Part shown: in pieces, positions 49,546 to 57,579 of the stretch
How the letters are laid out: each line of letters begins with the position of its first letter
Numbering within the stretch: the stretch's first letter is position 1
NCBI RefSeq assembly: GCF_028994775.1
Contig: NZ_JAJQMN010000002.1
Coordinates: 532,418-596,417 of the forward strand
Direction of reading: 5' to 3'
DNA length: 64,000 nucleotides
From: Promicromonospora iranensis
GTDB taxonomy: Bacteria; Actinomycetota; Actinomycetes; Actinomycetales; Cellulomonadaceae
Notes under the pieces: model-generated
The model's input: the letters and a program-made list of their open reading frames with translations, nothing else
Databases searched by the model: none
Told to the model about the DNA's origin: nothing
Program-made: the position numbers and the translations under genes

Positions 49546-50652
49546 TTACGCGTCCCGGGCGTAGTCGACCCGGCCCAGCCCCAGCCACGCCGCGAGGCGT
49601 TCGACCTCGGCGTGCACCGCGTCCATCGTGGCCCCGTCGAACGGCAGGTCCTCGTGTACCGCGAAGACGTTCAGGACACCCTCCTTGCGATCCGCCTTCG
49701 CGTCGAGCTTTCCCACGAACCGTTCCCCGTGCAGGATCGGCAGCGCGAAGTAGCCCCAGCGACGCTTGCCCCTCGGCTTGTACATCTCGAGCATGTACTC
49801 GTAGTCGAACAGGTCGAGCAGGCGAGGCCGGTCAGCGGCTATCGCGTCGAACGGGGACAGCAGGGCGGTGCGCGGCTCGAACTCCTCGTCCGCATGCTCG
49901 AGCAGCGCCGGGTCGGCCCGCCACTCGCCGTCCGTCCCCTCGACCTGGACCACCTCGCCGGGCAGCTCCACCCACCAGGCGTCGCCGGAGCGGCCCTGCA
50001 CCCGCTTGCGGGCGATGCCCTCGGCGGCCAGCCGCCGGTCGACCCGCTCCCGCAGCGCCTCCTCCAGGGGGACCGGCTCGACCTGCGGATACACCCGCTC
50101 CGCAAGGTCCCACAGCCGCTGCCTGCCCTTGCGCCCGACCATCGCGAGCTTGCCCTGCATGTTCAGCGCCTCGAGCATCTCGGCCACGCTGCGCCGGCTG
50201 CTCCATCCCTCGGCACCCCACGTGTACGGCACCCGGGCCGTGTCGGGCACGTCCTTGGCGAGCACCGGCCCGTCCGCCTCGATCAGCGCCAGCACGTCCC
50301 GCTCGAACTCCAGGTTGTCAGCAAGCCACTGCCGCACGGTCTCGTTCTGCGGCCAGCGGGCCATCTGCTCCAGGTAGAGGGGCAGATCGCTCATCGACCG
50401 CACGGTGCCCCGCAGCTGGAACAGCATGCGGTCGGAGATCGCGTCGTCGACGGCACCCTGCCAGTACTGGTCGCCCAACCGGGACCAGGCAACGAGGTCG
50501 ACGGCGGGCGCCACGGCCGACGTCGGGTCCACCGCGAGGAACGTCAGGTCCTCCACCAGGTGGATCAGGTCGACCGGACGGTGGGCGTCGAGCAGCTGGG
50601 CCCGGAGGGCGATGCGACGCGCCTGCTGCACGGTGAGCCGATGGGTGGCCAT
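49546..50652 (-). CDS. AlkZ/YcaQ-like winged-helix DNA glycosylase
   Basis: This 368-residue protein has the HTH_42 fold: QQARRIALRAQLL at the N-terminus, a middle winged-helix array, and the family signature WGYFALPILHGERFVGKLDAK near the C-terminus. Family members AlkZ and AlkX/YcaQ remove bulky alkylated bases or unhook interstrand crosslinks. ATG 50652 has TATCCT six bases upstream and no ribosome site, so it may be leaderless. It is divergent from an ECF sigma factor gene. Confidence 0.88.
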   Translation of the reverse strand: MATHRLTVQQARRIALRAQLLDAHRPVDLIHLVEDLTFLAVDPTSAVAPAVDLVAWSRLGDQYWQGAVDDAISDRMLFQLRGTVRSMSDLPLYLEQMARWPQNETVRQWLADNLEFERDVLALIEADGPVLAKDVPDTARVPYTWGAEGWSSRRSVAEMLEALNMQGKLAMVGRKGRQRLWDLAERVYPQVEPVPLEEALRERVDRRLAAEGIARKRVQGRSGDAWWVELPGEVVQVEGTDGEWRADPALLEHADEEFEPRTALLSPFDAIAADRPRLLDLFDYEYMLEMYKPRGKRRWGYFALPILHGERFVGKLDAKADRKEGVLNVFAVHEDLPFDGATMDAVHAEVERLAAWLGLGRVDYARDA

Positions 50653-50734
50653 GCCGCGAGGATACGGAAGGACGCCGACATGCTCCTTCGAGCCGTCCAC
50701 TCAACCTTTTGTCGTGCTGGACCGTGAGGGAGGC

Positions 50735-51358
50735 ATGAGCATGCCAATGGTCGCGGGGCGTTCGAGCCCCGACAAGGTTCACGCGATCGACGTCGTGGTG
50801 GTGGGGGACAAGGAGGCTGAGTTCGCCAGCTTCATGGCCCGGTCGGCACCAGCCCTCGCACGCACCGCCTGGCTGCTGTGCGGTGACACCCACGTCGCCG
50901 AGGAGCTGGTGCAGCAAGCCCTCATGAAGACCTACCTCGCCTGGCCGAAGGCACGGCAGGGCGAGCCGCTCGCCTACGCGCGCCGCGTCCTGGCCAACCT
51001 GCGGGTCGACCGCTGGCGCCGGCGTCGGCGGGAGGTCCTCATGGCCTCCGACACGCTGCCCGACCGGTCGGACGGACGCCCCAGCCCGGCCGACCGGCAC
51101 GCCGAGCGCGACCGGCTCAGCCGCGCCCTGCTGACGCTCCCCACCAAGCAGCGCCGGATCGTGGTGCTCCGGCACCTCGAGGGCCTGTCGGAGCGTGAGG
51201 TCGCCGATGCGACCGGAGTCTCGGTCGGCACCGTGAAGTCCACCGCGTCACGCGGCATCGCCCGCCTGCGTGAGCTCCTCGAGACGGAGGACGCGGCCGA
51301 CGCCGCGCGCACCACGACAACCCCCACAGGCACCACCGACGAGCGGAGCAGGTCATGA
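50735..51358 (+). CDS. ECF (SigE70-type) RNA polymerase sigma factor
   Basis: This 207-residue protein has region 2 (about 27-95; FMARSAPALARTAWLLCGDTH, AYARRVLANLRVDRWRR) and region 4 (about 130-185; LPTKQRRIVVLRHLEGLSERE, GVSVGTVKSTASRGI). The start ATG 50735 follows GAGGGAGG. It overlaps the next gene, which encodes a membrane PASTA protein, by an ATGA, as sigma and anti-sigma pairs do. CAACC at about 50702-50706 could be part of an autoregulated -35. Confidence 0.92.
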   Translation: MSMPMVAGRSSPDKVHAIDVVVVGDKEAEFASFMARSAPALARTAWLLCGDTHVAEELVQQALMKTYLAWPKARQGEPLAYARRVLANLRVDRWRRRRREVLMASDTLPDRSDGRPSPADRHAERDRLSRALLTLPTKQRRIVVLRHLEGLSEREVADATGVSVGTVKSTASRGIARLRELLETEDAADAARTTTTPTGTTDERSRS

Positions 51359-52491
51359 ACAACGACGAGCAGTTCGCAGCGAACCTGCGCACCCAGGTGT
51401 CCCAGGTCGCGCCGAAGATCGATGTCGACGTCGCACGGGTGGTCCCCGCTGCCCGACGGCGACGGGCCGCCCGGGTGGGCGGCGTCACCCTGGCCATGGG
51501 GCTGGCGCTGGGCGGAGGGGCCTGGGTGGCCACCACCCTGGAGGCGCCGGGCACCGCCCTCCCTGGCGGTTCGATGACGATAGCGGCGTCGCCGTCGCCG
51601 TCGCCGAGCGGACCGCCGGTGACGTCGGGCGCGGGCGACGAGCTCACCAACGAACCCAGCAACCCCGTCGAGGACGCGACAGTGCCGCCGGAGGGCTGGC
51701 GGGACGCGACGTACCTCCACGTGGTGACACGCCACGACACCACGAAGCAGGGCGAGGAGACCAACCCCGCCCTGTTCGGGATCGAGCGCTGGTACGGCGA
51801 CGGTGTCAGCTTCGAGCTCACCGCGAACGGGCCGGCACTGCTCAACGTGCCCACGTACCTCAACCTCGGGCACGACGAGACCAACGTGAGCTTCACCTGG
51901 GCGGAGCTCGCCGAGCTGCCTACCGAACCAGCCGCTCTCGAGGAGGCGCTGCGCACCGCCTACGAGCCGACCGGGCAGGGCGAGGAGGCCGTGCTCTACG
52001 CAGCCTCGGGGCTGGTCAGCGCGGCACCGAGCTCTCCGGAGCTGCGCGCCGCCGCGTGGGAGCTGCTCAAGACGCTCCCCGGCGTCGAGGTGCAGCAGGG
52101 CGCACGGGATACCGCGGACCGGCTCGGCACCGCAGCGACGTTCATGCTGTTCGACGCGACGTGGACCTACATCTACGACGAGGAGCAGGACGTTCCGCTC
52201 GAGACCGAGGAGTCGATGGGCAAGATCCACTCCGTCGACACCTTCGTCACGACCGAGTTCACGCCCCTCCCCGACGAGGTGACCGACAGCGCCATCGAGG
52301 TACCCGACTTCACCGCGATGACCGTCGAGGACGCCGGGATCGCCTGCCAGCAGGCGCACCTCACCTGCGTCTTCGAGGACACCGAGTCGGACACGGTGCC
52401 CGCGGGAACGATCATCTCGTCGGACCCGGAGGCCGGCGCACTCGTCAGCTGGGGTGCCACCGTCACGCTCCAGCTCTCCACGGGTTCGTGA
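51355..52491 (+). CDS. Membrane PASTA-domain protein, probable anti-sigma partner
   Basis: This 378-residue protein has a short N-terminal cytoplasmic region (about 1-40, with RRRRAARVGG before the membrane), one transmembrane helix (about 42-62), a Ser/Pro linker, a large extracytoplasmic domain without recognised family (about 100-310), and a C-terminal PASTA repeat (about 316-378; IEVPDFTAMTVEDAGIAC). It is translationally coupled to the ECF sigma factor, so it may hold that factor at the membrane and sense muropeptides or lipid II through the PASTA repeat. No zinc-binding anti-sigma HxxxCxxC motif is present. Confidence 0.8.
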   Translation: MNNDEQFAANLRTQVSQVAPKIDVDVARVVPAARRRRAARVGGVTLAMGLALGGGAWVATTLEAPGTALPGGSMTIAASPSPSPSGPPVTSGAGDELTNEPSNPVEDATVPPEGWRDATYLHVVTRHDTTKQGEETNPALFGIERWYGDGVSFELTANGPALLNVPTYLNLGHDETNVSFTWAELAELPTEPAALEEALRTAYEPTGQGEEAVLYAASGLVSAAPSSPELRAAAWELLKTLPGVEVQQGARDTADRLGTAATFMLFDATWTYIYDEEQDVPLETEESMGKIHSVDTFVTTEFTPLPDEVTDSAIEVPDFTAMTVEDAGIACQQAHLTCVFEDTESDTVPAGTIISSDPEAGALVSWGATVTLQLSTGS

Positions 52492-52493
52492 CC

Positions 52494-52537
52494 TGGTAGG
52501 TCAGTGGTAGGTCAGTGGTAGGCCACTGGTAGGTCAC
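52494..52537. repeat. Four tandem 11-bp repeats (TGGTAGGTCAG)
   Basis: TGGTAGGTCAG is repeated at 52494, 52505, 52516 (diverged) and 52527 (last base changed), giving GGTCA at 52499, 52510 and 52532. The array starts two bases after the PASTA gene stop and ends about 40 bp upstream of the probable -10 of the next gene. Confidence 0.75.
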
Positions 52538-52590
52538 CACGGGCCCCAGGCCGCGCCGGTCGCTCTCGAGCCCGGCGTAGCCTGGGGCCC

Positions 52591-53037
52591 GTGGCCCATG
52601 CCTACCGCACCAGCACCCGGGTCGAGGCGCCCGCCGACGTCGTCTGGCAGGTCCTGTCCGACGTCGAGCGCATGCCGACCTGGACCAGCTCCATGACCAG
52701 CGTGGCGATCCTCGGCCCCGAGCCGGCCATCGCCGTCGGCTCCCGCGTCGAGATGACGCAGCCCGGCCTGCCCCGGTCGGTCTGGGAGGTGGACGGGCTC
52801 GCGGAGGGCCGCGGCTTCTCCTGGTCGAGCAGCACCCCTGGCGTCCGGTCGGGAGCTGCGCACCAGATCGTGCCGTTGTCCGACGCCGCGTGCGAGGTGA
52901 CGCTGGTGGTCGCGCAGAGCGGGATGCTCGCCGGCCTGACCAACGTCGTGCTGGGCTCCCGCGCACGGGAGCTCGTGGACACGGAGCTGGCCGAGCTGAA
53001 GGCCGAGGCGGAACGGCGCACCCGGGACAAGAACTGA
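52591..53037 (+). CDS. SRPBCC-family (START-like) protein
   Basis: This 148-residue protein has the helix-grip pattern: STRVEAPADVVWQVLSDVERMPTW, a series of beta strands, and a long C-terminal helix (DTELAELKAEAERRTRD). GTG 52591 lies seven bases after TAGCCT, suggesting a leaderless message. SRPBCC proteins bind hydrophobic ligands. An 11-bp repeat array lies just upstream. Confidence 0.85.
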   Translation: MAHAYRTSTRVEAPADVVWQVLSDVERMPTWTSSMTSVAILGPEPAIAVGSRVEMTQPGLPRSVWEVDGLAEGRGFSWSSSTPGVRSGAAHQIVPLSDAACEVTLVVAQSGMLAGLTNVVLGSRARELVDTELAELKAEAERRTRDKN

Positions 53038-53324
53038 AACGCCGCCGGAGACCGGCGTGTCGCATCATTTCTTCTTGTGTTTCCCGATGCCCTCCATAGG
53101 CTCATTTCGACGCTAAGAATGGCCCTTGGGCTGGGAAAAGGCATCTGGTCGAAAAGTTACCCGCGTTTCGGACACGTTGATACTTCACGACAAGCGTTAT
53201 CTGATCGAGACAAGGTCGTGACCCGTATGTAGCGTCGGTCCCGTTGCGCCACCGGAGGCGCAACCGCAGGCCCCATTCCGCAGTTCGGTACGGGCTCGCG
53301 CAACCGGCGACTTGGAGAACTTCG
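53038..53324. promoter_or_regulatory. Leader and promoter region of the first NlpC/P60 gene
   Basis: This 287-bp spacer is noticeably less GC-rich between 53060 and 53215 than its surroundings. It contains a hairpin TTGCGCC/GGCGCAA (53244-53250 and 53257-53263) in the leader. No c-di-AMP riboswitch signature like that at 56455 is visible, and no gene is supported. Confidence 0.4.
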
Positions 53325-54104
53325 GTGAGTACCACCGTCCGACGCGGCCGACACCGCGCCGATCACGCTCCTAGCACTCCCCTGATGACCGTGACCCGTA
53401 CAGCAGCCCGCTCCGGCGCGCTGATCGCGGCATCGTCCGGACTTCTCGCGACGGCTTTCGCACCCGGTGCGCACGCCGTCATGGGAGACGGCTCGAGCCG
53501 CCTGGCAAGCGTCGACAGGATCGCACTGACGCAAGAGGCTCGCAAAGAACTCGCGGCGGCCCCTGCCGTACAGGTGGCGAACGACGCCAGGCTCGACATC
53601 GAGAGCAAGGCCGTCAAGGTCACCCCCGCTCCGGAGCCGGAGCCGGAGCCTGAGCCCGAGCCCGAGCCCGAGCCCGTCGTGGAGACCACCACCTACCCCG
53701 AGCCGGAGGCGGTGGCGGAAGCGGTGGCCGAGGAGGTCGAGCCGGCCACCCCGGACTATGTCTCCGACGGCTCCATCGGCGCCCAGGCGGTCGCGATCGC
53801 GATGCAGTACATCGGCATCGCCTACACGTACGGCGGCGAGTCGCCAGGGACGGGCTTCGACTGCTCCGGCCTGATCAAGTACGTGTACGCGCAGCTCGGC
53901 ATCGAGCTGCCGCACTCCTCGTCGTCCATGGTGTCCGCGGGCTACCAGGTCACCTCCCCGATGCCCGGCGACATCGTGTGGACCCAGGGCCACGTCTCGC
54001 TCTACGCGGGCGACGGCATGGTCGTCGAGGCCGCCAACTACGGCACCCCCGTACGCCACACCGCCCAGTGGCAGGACTACGCGGTCTACATCCGCCCGTA
54101 CTGA
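53325..54104 (+). CDS. Secreted NlpC/P60 peptidoglycan hydrolase
   Basis: This 259-residue protein has a long basic N-terminus and signal region (cleavage near AHA, about residue 51), a Pro-Glu repeat linker, and a C-terminal NlpC/P60 domain (about 155-259) with the nucleophile Cys in FDCSGLIKYVYAQL and His in GHVSLYAGDG. It cleaves peptide stems in peptidoglycan, typically between D-Glu and the diamino acid. GTG 53325 follows GGAG by seven bases. It is a paralogue of the gene at 56662. The Glu-Pro tract is encoded by a short hexanucleotide repeat. Confidence 0.92.
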   Translation: MSTTVRRGRHRADHAPSTPLMTVTRTAARSGALIAASSGLLATAFAPGAHAVMGDGSSRLASVDRIALTQEARKELAAAPAVQVANDARLDIESKAVKVTPAPEPEPEPEPEPEPEPVVETTTYPEPEAVAEAVAEEVEPATPDYVSDGSIGAQAVAIAMQYIGIAYTYGGESPGTGFDCSGLIKYVYAQLGIELPHSSSSMVSAGYQVTSPMPGDIVWTQGHVSLYAGDGMVVEAANYGTPVRHTAQWQDYAVYIRPY

Positions 54105-54129
54105 CCCGGACGGGGTCTCTGCCCCGGAT

Positions 54130-54167
54130 CTCGGCAGGCTCGACCACCGCTGGTCGAGCCTGCCGAG
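54130..54167. repeat. REP-like palindrome between convergent genes
   Basis: Perfect 17-bp arms 54130-54146 and 54151-54167 surround CCGC. The arm GGTCGAGCCTGCCGAG is the same as in the element at 16554-16603 but in reverse order. It may also end transcription of both neighbours. Confidence 0.85.
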
Positions 54168-54196
54168 TCCGGTAGGTGGCCGGATCGACCTCCCGC

Positions 54197-55258
54197 TCAG
54201 TACGCGACGGCGGCTGCCGCGTCGACGATGCCGTACCCGTACAGCGGGGTCCACACGCCCACGAGACCCAGGAGCGGGTCCCGCGCGGTGTGGAGGATCG
54301 CGCTCTCGACCTCTGCCATGGACCGGCCCTGGCCGTAGAGCAGAGCCGCGACCCCGGCCACGTGCGGCGTCGCCATGGACGTGCCGGCGTAGGAGTCGTA
54401 GCTGCCGCCTGCGCAGGTGTCCGAGCCGGTGCCCACCGGCACGGTCGACCAGACATCACCGTCGCACCCTGTCAGCCCACCCGAACCGCCGGGCGCCGAG
54501 ACGCTCTTCAGGTCGAGCTTGACCGGCAGCTCCGAGTAGTAGGAGTGGACGCGGGCCGAGTCCGTGGCCCCCACGCAGATCGCGGAGCTGGTGAACGCCG
54601 GGTCGCTGCACAGCGGCGTCGATGAGTTGCCCGCCGCTGCGACGGTGAGCACTCCCTGCTCACGGGCGTACGCGATGGCGTCGCGCATCAGGGTGTCGAC
54701 GCCGATGATCGTCAGCAGCTGCCCGCCCGGGGCCGAGCCCAGGGAAAGGTTGATGACGTCAGCGCCGTTGTCGGCGGCCCATCGGATGCCGTCGGCGATG
54801 TCCTGCGACGAGCCCGAACCGGCTTCGAGCACCTTGACCGGGAGGATCTTGGCGCCCGGGGCGACGCCCGCGACGCCGATGCCGTTGTCGGACGCGGCGG
54901 CGACGATGCCTGCCACATGCGTGCCGTGCTCGTCTCCGTCGTTCTTGCCGTCGGGTCCCCTGAAGTCCCCCTCGCCGCACGGACGGACGTCCGCGCAGCC
55001 GGCAAAGGTGGCACCCGGCAGGAGCTGGCCCGCCAGGTCGGGCTGGTCGAAGTCGACTCCGGTGTCGACCACCGCCACCACCGCGCCCTCACCGGTGCCG
55101 ACCGCCCAGGCCGCCTCGGCGTTGATCTGGTCCAGGCCCCACTGCTTGTCCCGGAGGGGATCGCTGGTCGCGGCCTGCGCACCCTGCGCCGAGGCGACGA
55201 GCGCCGCCACGGCGAGCGCCGCGGAGGTAGCGGCACCGACGAATGACTTCCTGTCCAT
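54197..55258 (-). CDS. Secreted S8-family subtilisin-like protease
   Basis: This 353-residue protein has a signal peptide (about 1-29) and a compact catalytic domain with Asp65 (VVDTGVD), His111 (EHGTHVAG), Asn211 (AAGNSS) and Ser294 (GTSMATPHVAG). There is almost no propeptide between signal and catalytic domain, unlike most subtilases. ATG 55258 follows GGGGG. It lies between two NlpC/P60 hydrolase genes and might process envelope proteins; that link is only positional. Confidence 0.92.
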   Translation of the reverse strand: MDRKSFVGAATSAALAVAALVASAQGAQAATSDPLRDKQWGLDQINAEAAWAVGTGEGAVVAVVDTGVDFDQPDLAGQLLPGATFAGCADVRPCGEGDFRGPDGKNDGDEHGTHVAGIVAAASDNGIGVAGVAPGAKILPVKVLEAGSGSSQDIADGIRWAADNGADVINLSLGSAPGGQLLTIIGVDTLMRDAIAYAREQGVLTVAAAGNSSTPLCSDPAFTSSAICVGATDSARVHSYYSELPVKLDLKSVSAPGGSGGLTGCDGDVWSTVPVGTGSDTCAGGSYDSYAGTSMATPHVAGVAALLYGQGRSMAEVESAILHTARDPLLGLVGVWTPLYGYGIVDAAAAVAY

Positions 55259-55401
55259 ATAGGCCCCCTTGTTCGCACAGGGGCTGGATGCCCCCAAACC
55301 GCACCAAACCTAGGGCGACCGGACAGGGCCGGAACAGGGCGAGCGGGGCGGAGCGGGTGAAATTTACCGAATCGCAATCAGTAGGGACGTCAGCTGCCGG
55401 A

Positions 55402-56295
55402 TCAGGCCCAGGCCTCGGAGAGCTCTCCCTCGTCCGCCGCCTCCCGCGAGAGCCGGAGCGCGGCGATCGTCGCGCCGAGCAGCAGGGCGACCACCCAGGC
55501 ACCGAGCTGGTGCCCGTCGGACACGACGGCCGCCGAGCCGAGCTCGTGCCCCACGATCGCCACCGCCGAGAGGGGGTCCTCGCTGAGCGCGGAGCCGGGC
55601 CAGATGTTCTCCTGAACGGCCAGGAGCGCCGGGCCGGCCGCCTGGAGCACCCACACGATGCCGGCGGCGGGCAGCCAGCCCAGCAGCTCGATGGGCCGGC
55701 TGTCCACGGCGAGCCCGAACGCGATGCCGAGCGCCACCGCGAAGATCCACCACGTACCGGTGGGGGAGACCGGGTTGCCTGGCAGGAGGCCCCACAGCCA
55801 GCCGTCCACGAGCACCACCGGGAGGGCGAGGGCGAGCCCCCGCAGGGCCGCCGGACCGAGGGCCACGAGGAGACCCACCGCGAGCCCGACGACGCCGGCA
55901 GCACCGGTGACGACGAGCATCCCGAGAGGTGCGGCGTCACCGGGCACGCTGCCGCGAACGGCGAGCCACCACGTGCCGCCACCCACCGCGGACATGGCGA
56001 GCAAGGTCCCCGTCGTCGCGGCAGCCGCACCGGCCCGCGCCGATGCCGGGATCGCCGCCATGAGGCCGCCGAGGAGCCCGCCGATCAGGGCCATGACGAC
56101 CAGGCCGACGACCGCGTCGTCGGCGGTGAAGGGGAGCGGCAGGAAGCCGGCCGGCCGGGCGGTCGAGGCCTCGGTCAGGCCGGTGACCTCGTACAACGCC
56201 TGCAGGAGCCAGGGCAGGAAGCCGCACACCCACCAGGCGACGGCGCTGATGGGAAGTACCCACCAGGCGGAGATGCGAGATGCACTTTCGGCCAT
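55402..56295 (-). CDS. Hypothetical integral membrane protein
   Basis: This 297-residue protein has about eight hydrophobic segments and is rich in Trp, Gly and Ala. The first helix is ISAWWVLPISAVAWWVCGF. It matches no family I can name. ATG 56295 was chosen because a longer N-terminus would be hydrophilic and lacks a ribosome site. It is transcribed away from the riboswitch-controlled NlpC/P60 gene. Confidence 0.7.
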   Translation of the reverse strand: MAESASRISAWWVLPISAVAWWVCGFLPWLLQALYEVTGLTEASTARPAGFLPLPFTADDAVVGLVVMALIGGLLGGLMAAIPASARAGAAAATTGTLLAMSAVGGGTWWLAVRGSVPGDAAPLGMLVVTGAAGVVGLAVGLLVALGPAALRGLALALPVVLVDGWLWGLLPGNPVSPTGTWWIFAVALGIAFGLAVDSRPIELLGWLPAAGIVWVLQAAGPALLAVQENIWPGSALSEDPLSAVAIVGHELGSAAVVSDGHQLGAWVVALLLGATIAALRLSREAADEGELSEAWA

Positions 56296-56449
56296 GCCGC
56301 CGAACGGTAGCCGATGTATGTGATGTCGGTCATAACCCCGGAAGACCGAAACGGCGCAAATCTGCGCCTTCGTTGGGTCAGACCGGAATGCGTAACCCGA
56401 TCGTGACTTTTTTGATGAAGGTGTGTACTTTGACTTCTGCTCCCCCGCA

Positions 56450-56640
56450 ACGGTGGGAGTCGTGAGCCGGACGCCGAATCCTGTCACCGGTTCATGACCA
56501 GACGTTCGAGACAGGAGCGGGGGACCCACTTCCCGGGTGACAGCAGGATCGTCATCCTCGGGGTGAAGCCGGACGGAACCCCCCAGTAGCCGTTCGGCCG
56601 GGTGTGCACTCCTCTACCCGAACCCGACAGCTGACCTCGC
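56450..56640 (+). promoter_or_regulatory. c-di-AMP (ydaO/yuaA) riboswitch
   Basis: The leader contains in order GCCGAATCCTGTCA (56474-56487), AGCGGGGGACCCAC (56517-56530), GGGTGA (56535-56540), a variable stem, GGGGTGAAGCC and near its end CCCGACAGCTGACC followed by GCAGGC. These match the conserved core and 3' end of ydaO riboswitches, which in actinobacteria sit before cell-wall hydrolase genes. The following gene is an NlpC/P60 hydrolase. High c-di-AMP would turn expression off. A possible promoter lies in the AT-rich stretch about 56405-56440. Confidence 0.88.
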
Positions 56641-56661
56641 AGGCGGTACAGGAGACATTAG

Positions 56662-57396
56662 GTGACGCACTCCATCCGCGGCCGGCATCGTGACAGCCGG
56701 CCGGCCATGACTCCGCTGACCATCCTCGCTCGTACCGCCACGGAGAACGCCGGCACCGTTGCCCGCCGTGGTGCCATCGCCGCAGCAGCCGGTGGCGTTC
56801 TGATCTCGACCATCGCGACGACGGCCCACGCGGCCCCCGCGATGGACCTCAAGACCGATGTGAAGTCAGCGAAGCTGAACACGGTCGACCTCAACTCCCT
56901 CACCGCGGTGGCCAAGCAGGCCGTAGCCGCGGCCCCCACCGTGACCGTCCCGAGCGACGCGAAGATGCCGATCGAGATGGAAGCGCTGGGTGCCTCCTCG
57001 GGCGCCGAGGGCAAGAAGGGCGACGGACCCGCCGTCGTGTCGGTCGACGCGCCGGACCCGGTGCCGGTCGGCCAGCAGGCCATCAACGTCGCCTTCAACT
57101 ACCTCGGCATCACGTACGTGCTCGGCGGCAACTCGCCGGCCGAGGGCATGGACTGCTCGGGCCTGATCCAGTACGTGTACGCGCAGCTCGGCGTGGGCCT
57201 GCCGCACTCCTCGAGCGCGATGCTCAGCTCCGGCTACCAGGTCACGTACCCCGAGCCCGGTGACATCGTCTGGACGCCCGGCCACGTCGCCCTCTACGCG
57301 GGCGACGGCATGATCATCGAGGCCTGGGCCGCCGGTATGCCGGTGCGCTACACCGAGATGTGGCAGAACAGCCCGACGTTCATCCGCGTCGTCTGA
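56662..57396 (+). CDS. Secreted NlpC/P60 peptidoglycan hydrolase under riboswitch control
   Basis: This 244-residue protein has a basic N-terminus and signal region (cleavage near AHA, about 57), a spacer domain, and a C-terminal NlpC/P60 domain with Cys165 (MDCSGLIQYVYAQL) and His208 (GHVALYAGDG). GTG 56662 follows AGGAGAC. It is clearly paralogous to the gene at 53325, but the linker lacks the Glu-Pro repeats. A c-di-AMP riboswitch precedes it, tying hydrolase levels to osmotic or K+ status. Confidence 0.94.
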   Translation: MTHSIRGRHRDSRPAMTPLTILARTATENAGTVARRGAIAAAAGGVLISTIATTAHAAPAMDLKTDVKSAKLNTVDLNSLTAVAKQAVAAAPTVTVPSDAKMPIEMEALGASSGAEGKKGDGPAVVSVDAPDPVPVGQQAINVAFNYLGITYVLGGNSPAEGMDCSGLIQYVYAQLGVGLPHSSSAMLSSGYQVTYPEPGDIVWTPGHVALYAGDGMIIEAWAAGMPVRYTEMWQNSPTFIRVV

Positions 57397-57427
57397 GCCG
57401 AGAGCCAGAACCACAGCAGTTCGTCGC

Positions 57428-57478
57428 GAGGCGCCGCCTCCGCACCGGGTTCCCGCCCGGTGCCGGAGGCGGCGCCTC
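57428..57478 (+). terminator. Strong hairpin terminator after NlpC/P60 gene
   Basis: A stem of about 22 bp with a single bulge is formed by 57428-57449 and 57456-57478 around a short loop, 32 bp past the stop. There is no T-run. Confidence 0.75.
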
Positions 57479-57579
57479 TCGCGTGCCCGCCGCGATAACG
57501 GACTACGGTGACCGACGGGCACCGTACGGCGCCCGCACCACAGCGCGACGTGCGACGGACGAAAGACGACGGTAGCCAG

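Noticed and set aside
52494..52537. A CRISPR array from four short repeats
   Set aside because: The unit is only 11 bp, tandem without spacers, and no cas gene is nearby.
53038..53324. A second c-di-AMP riboswitch before the first NlpC/P60 gene
   Set aside because: The conserved GCCGAATCC, GGGGGACCCAC and GGGTGA blocks are missing; only a simple hairpin is present.
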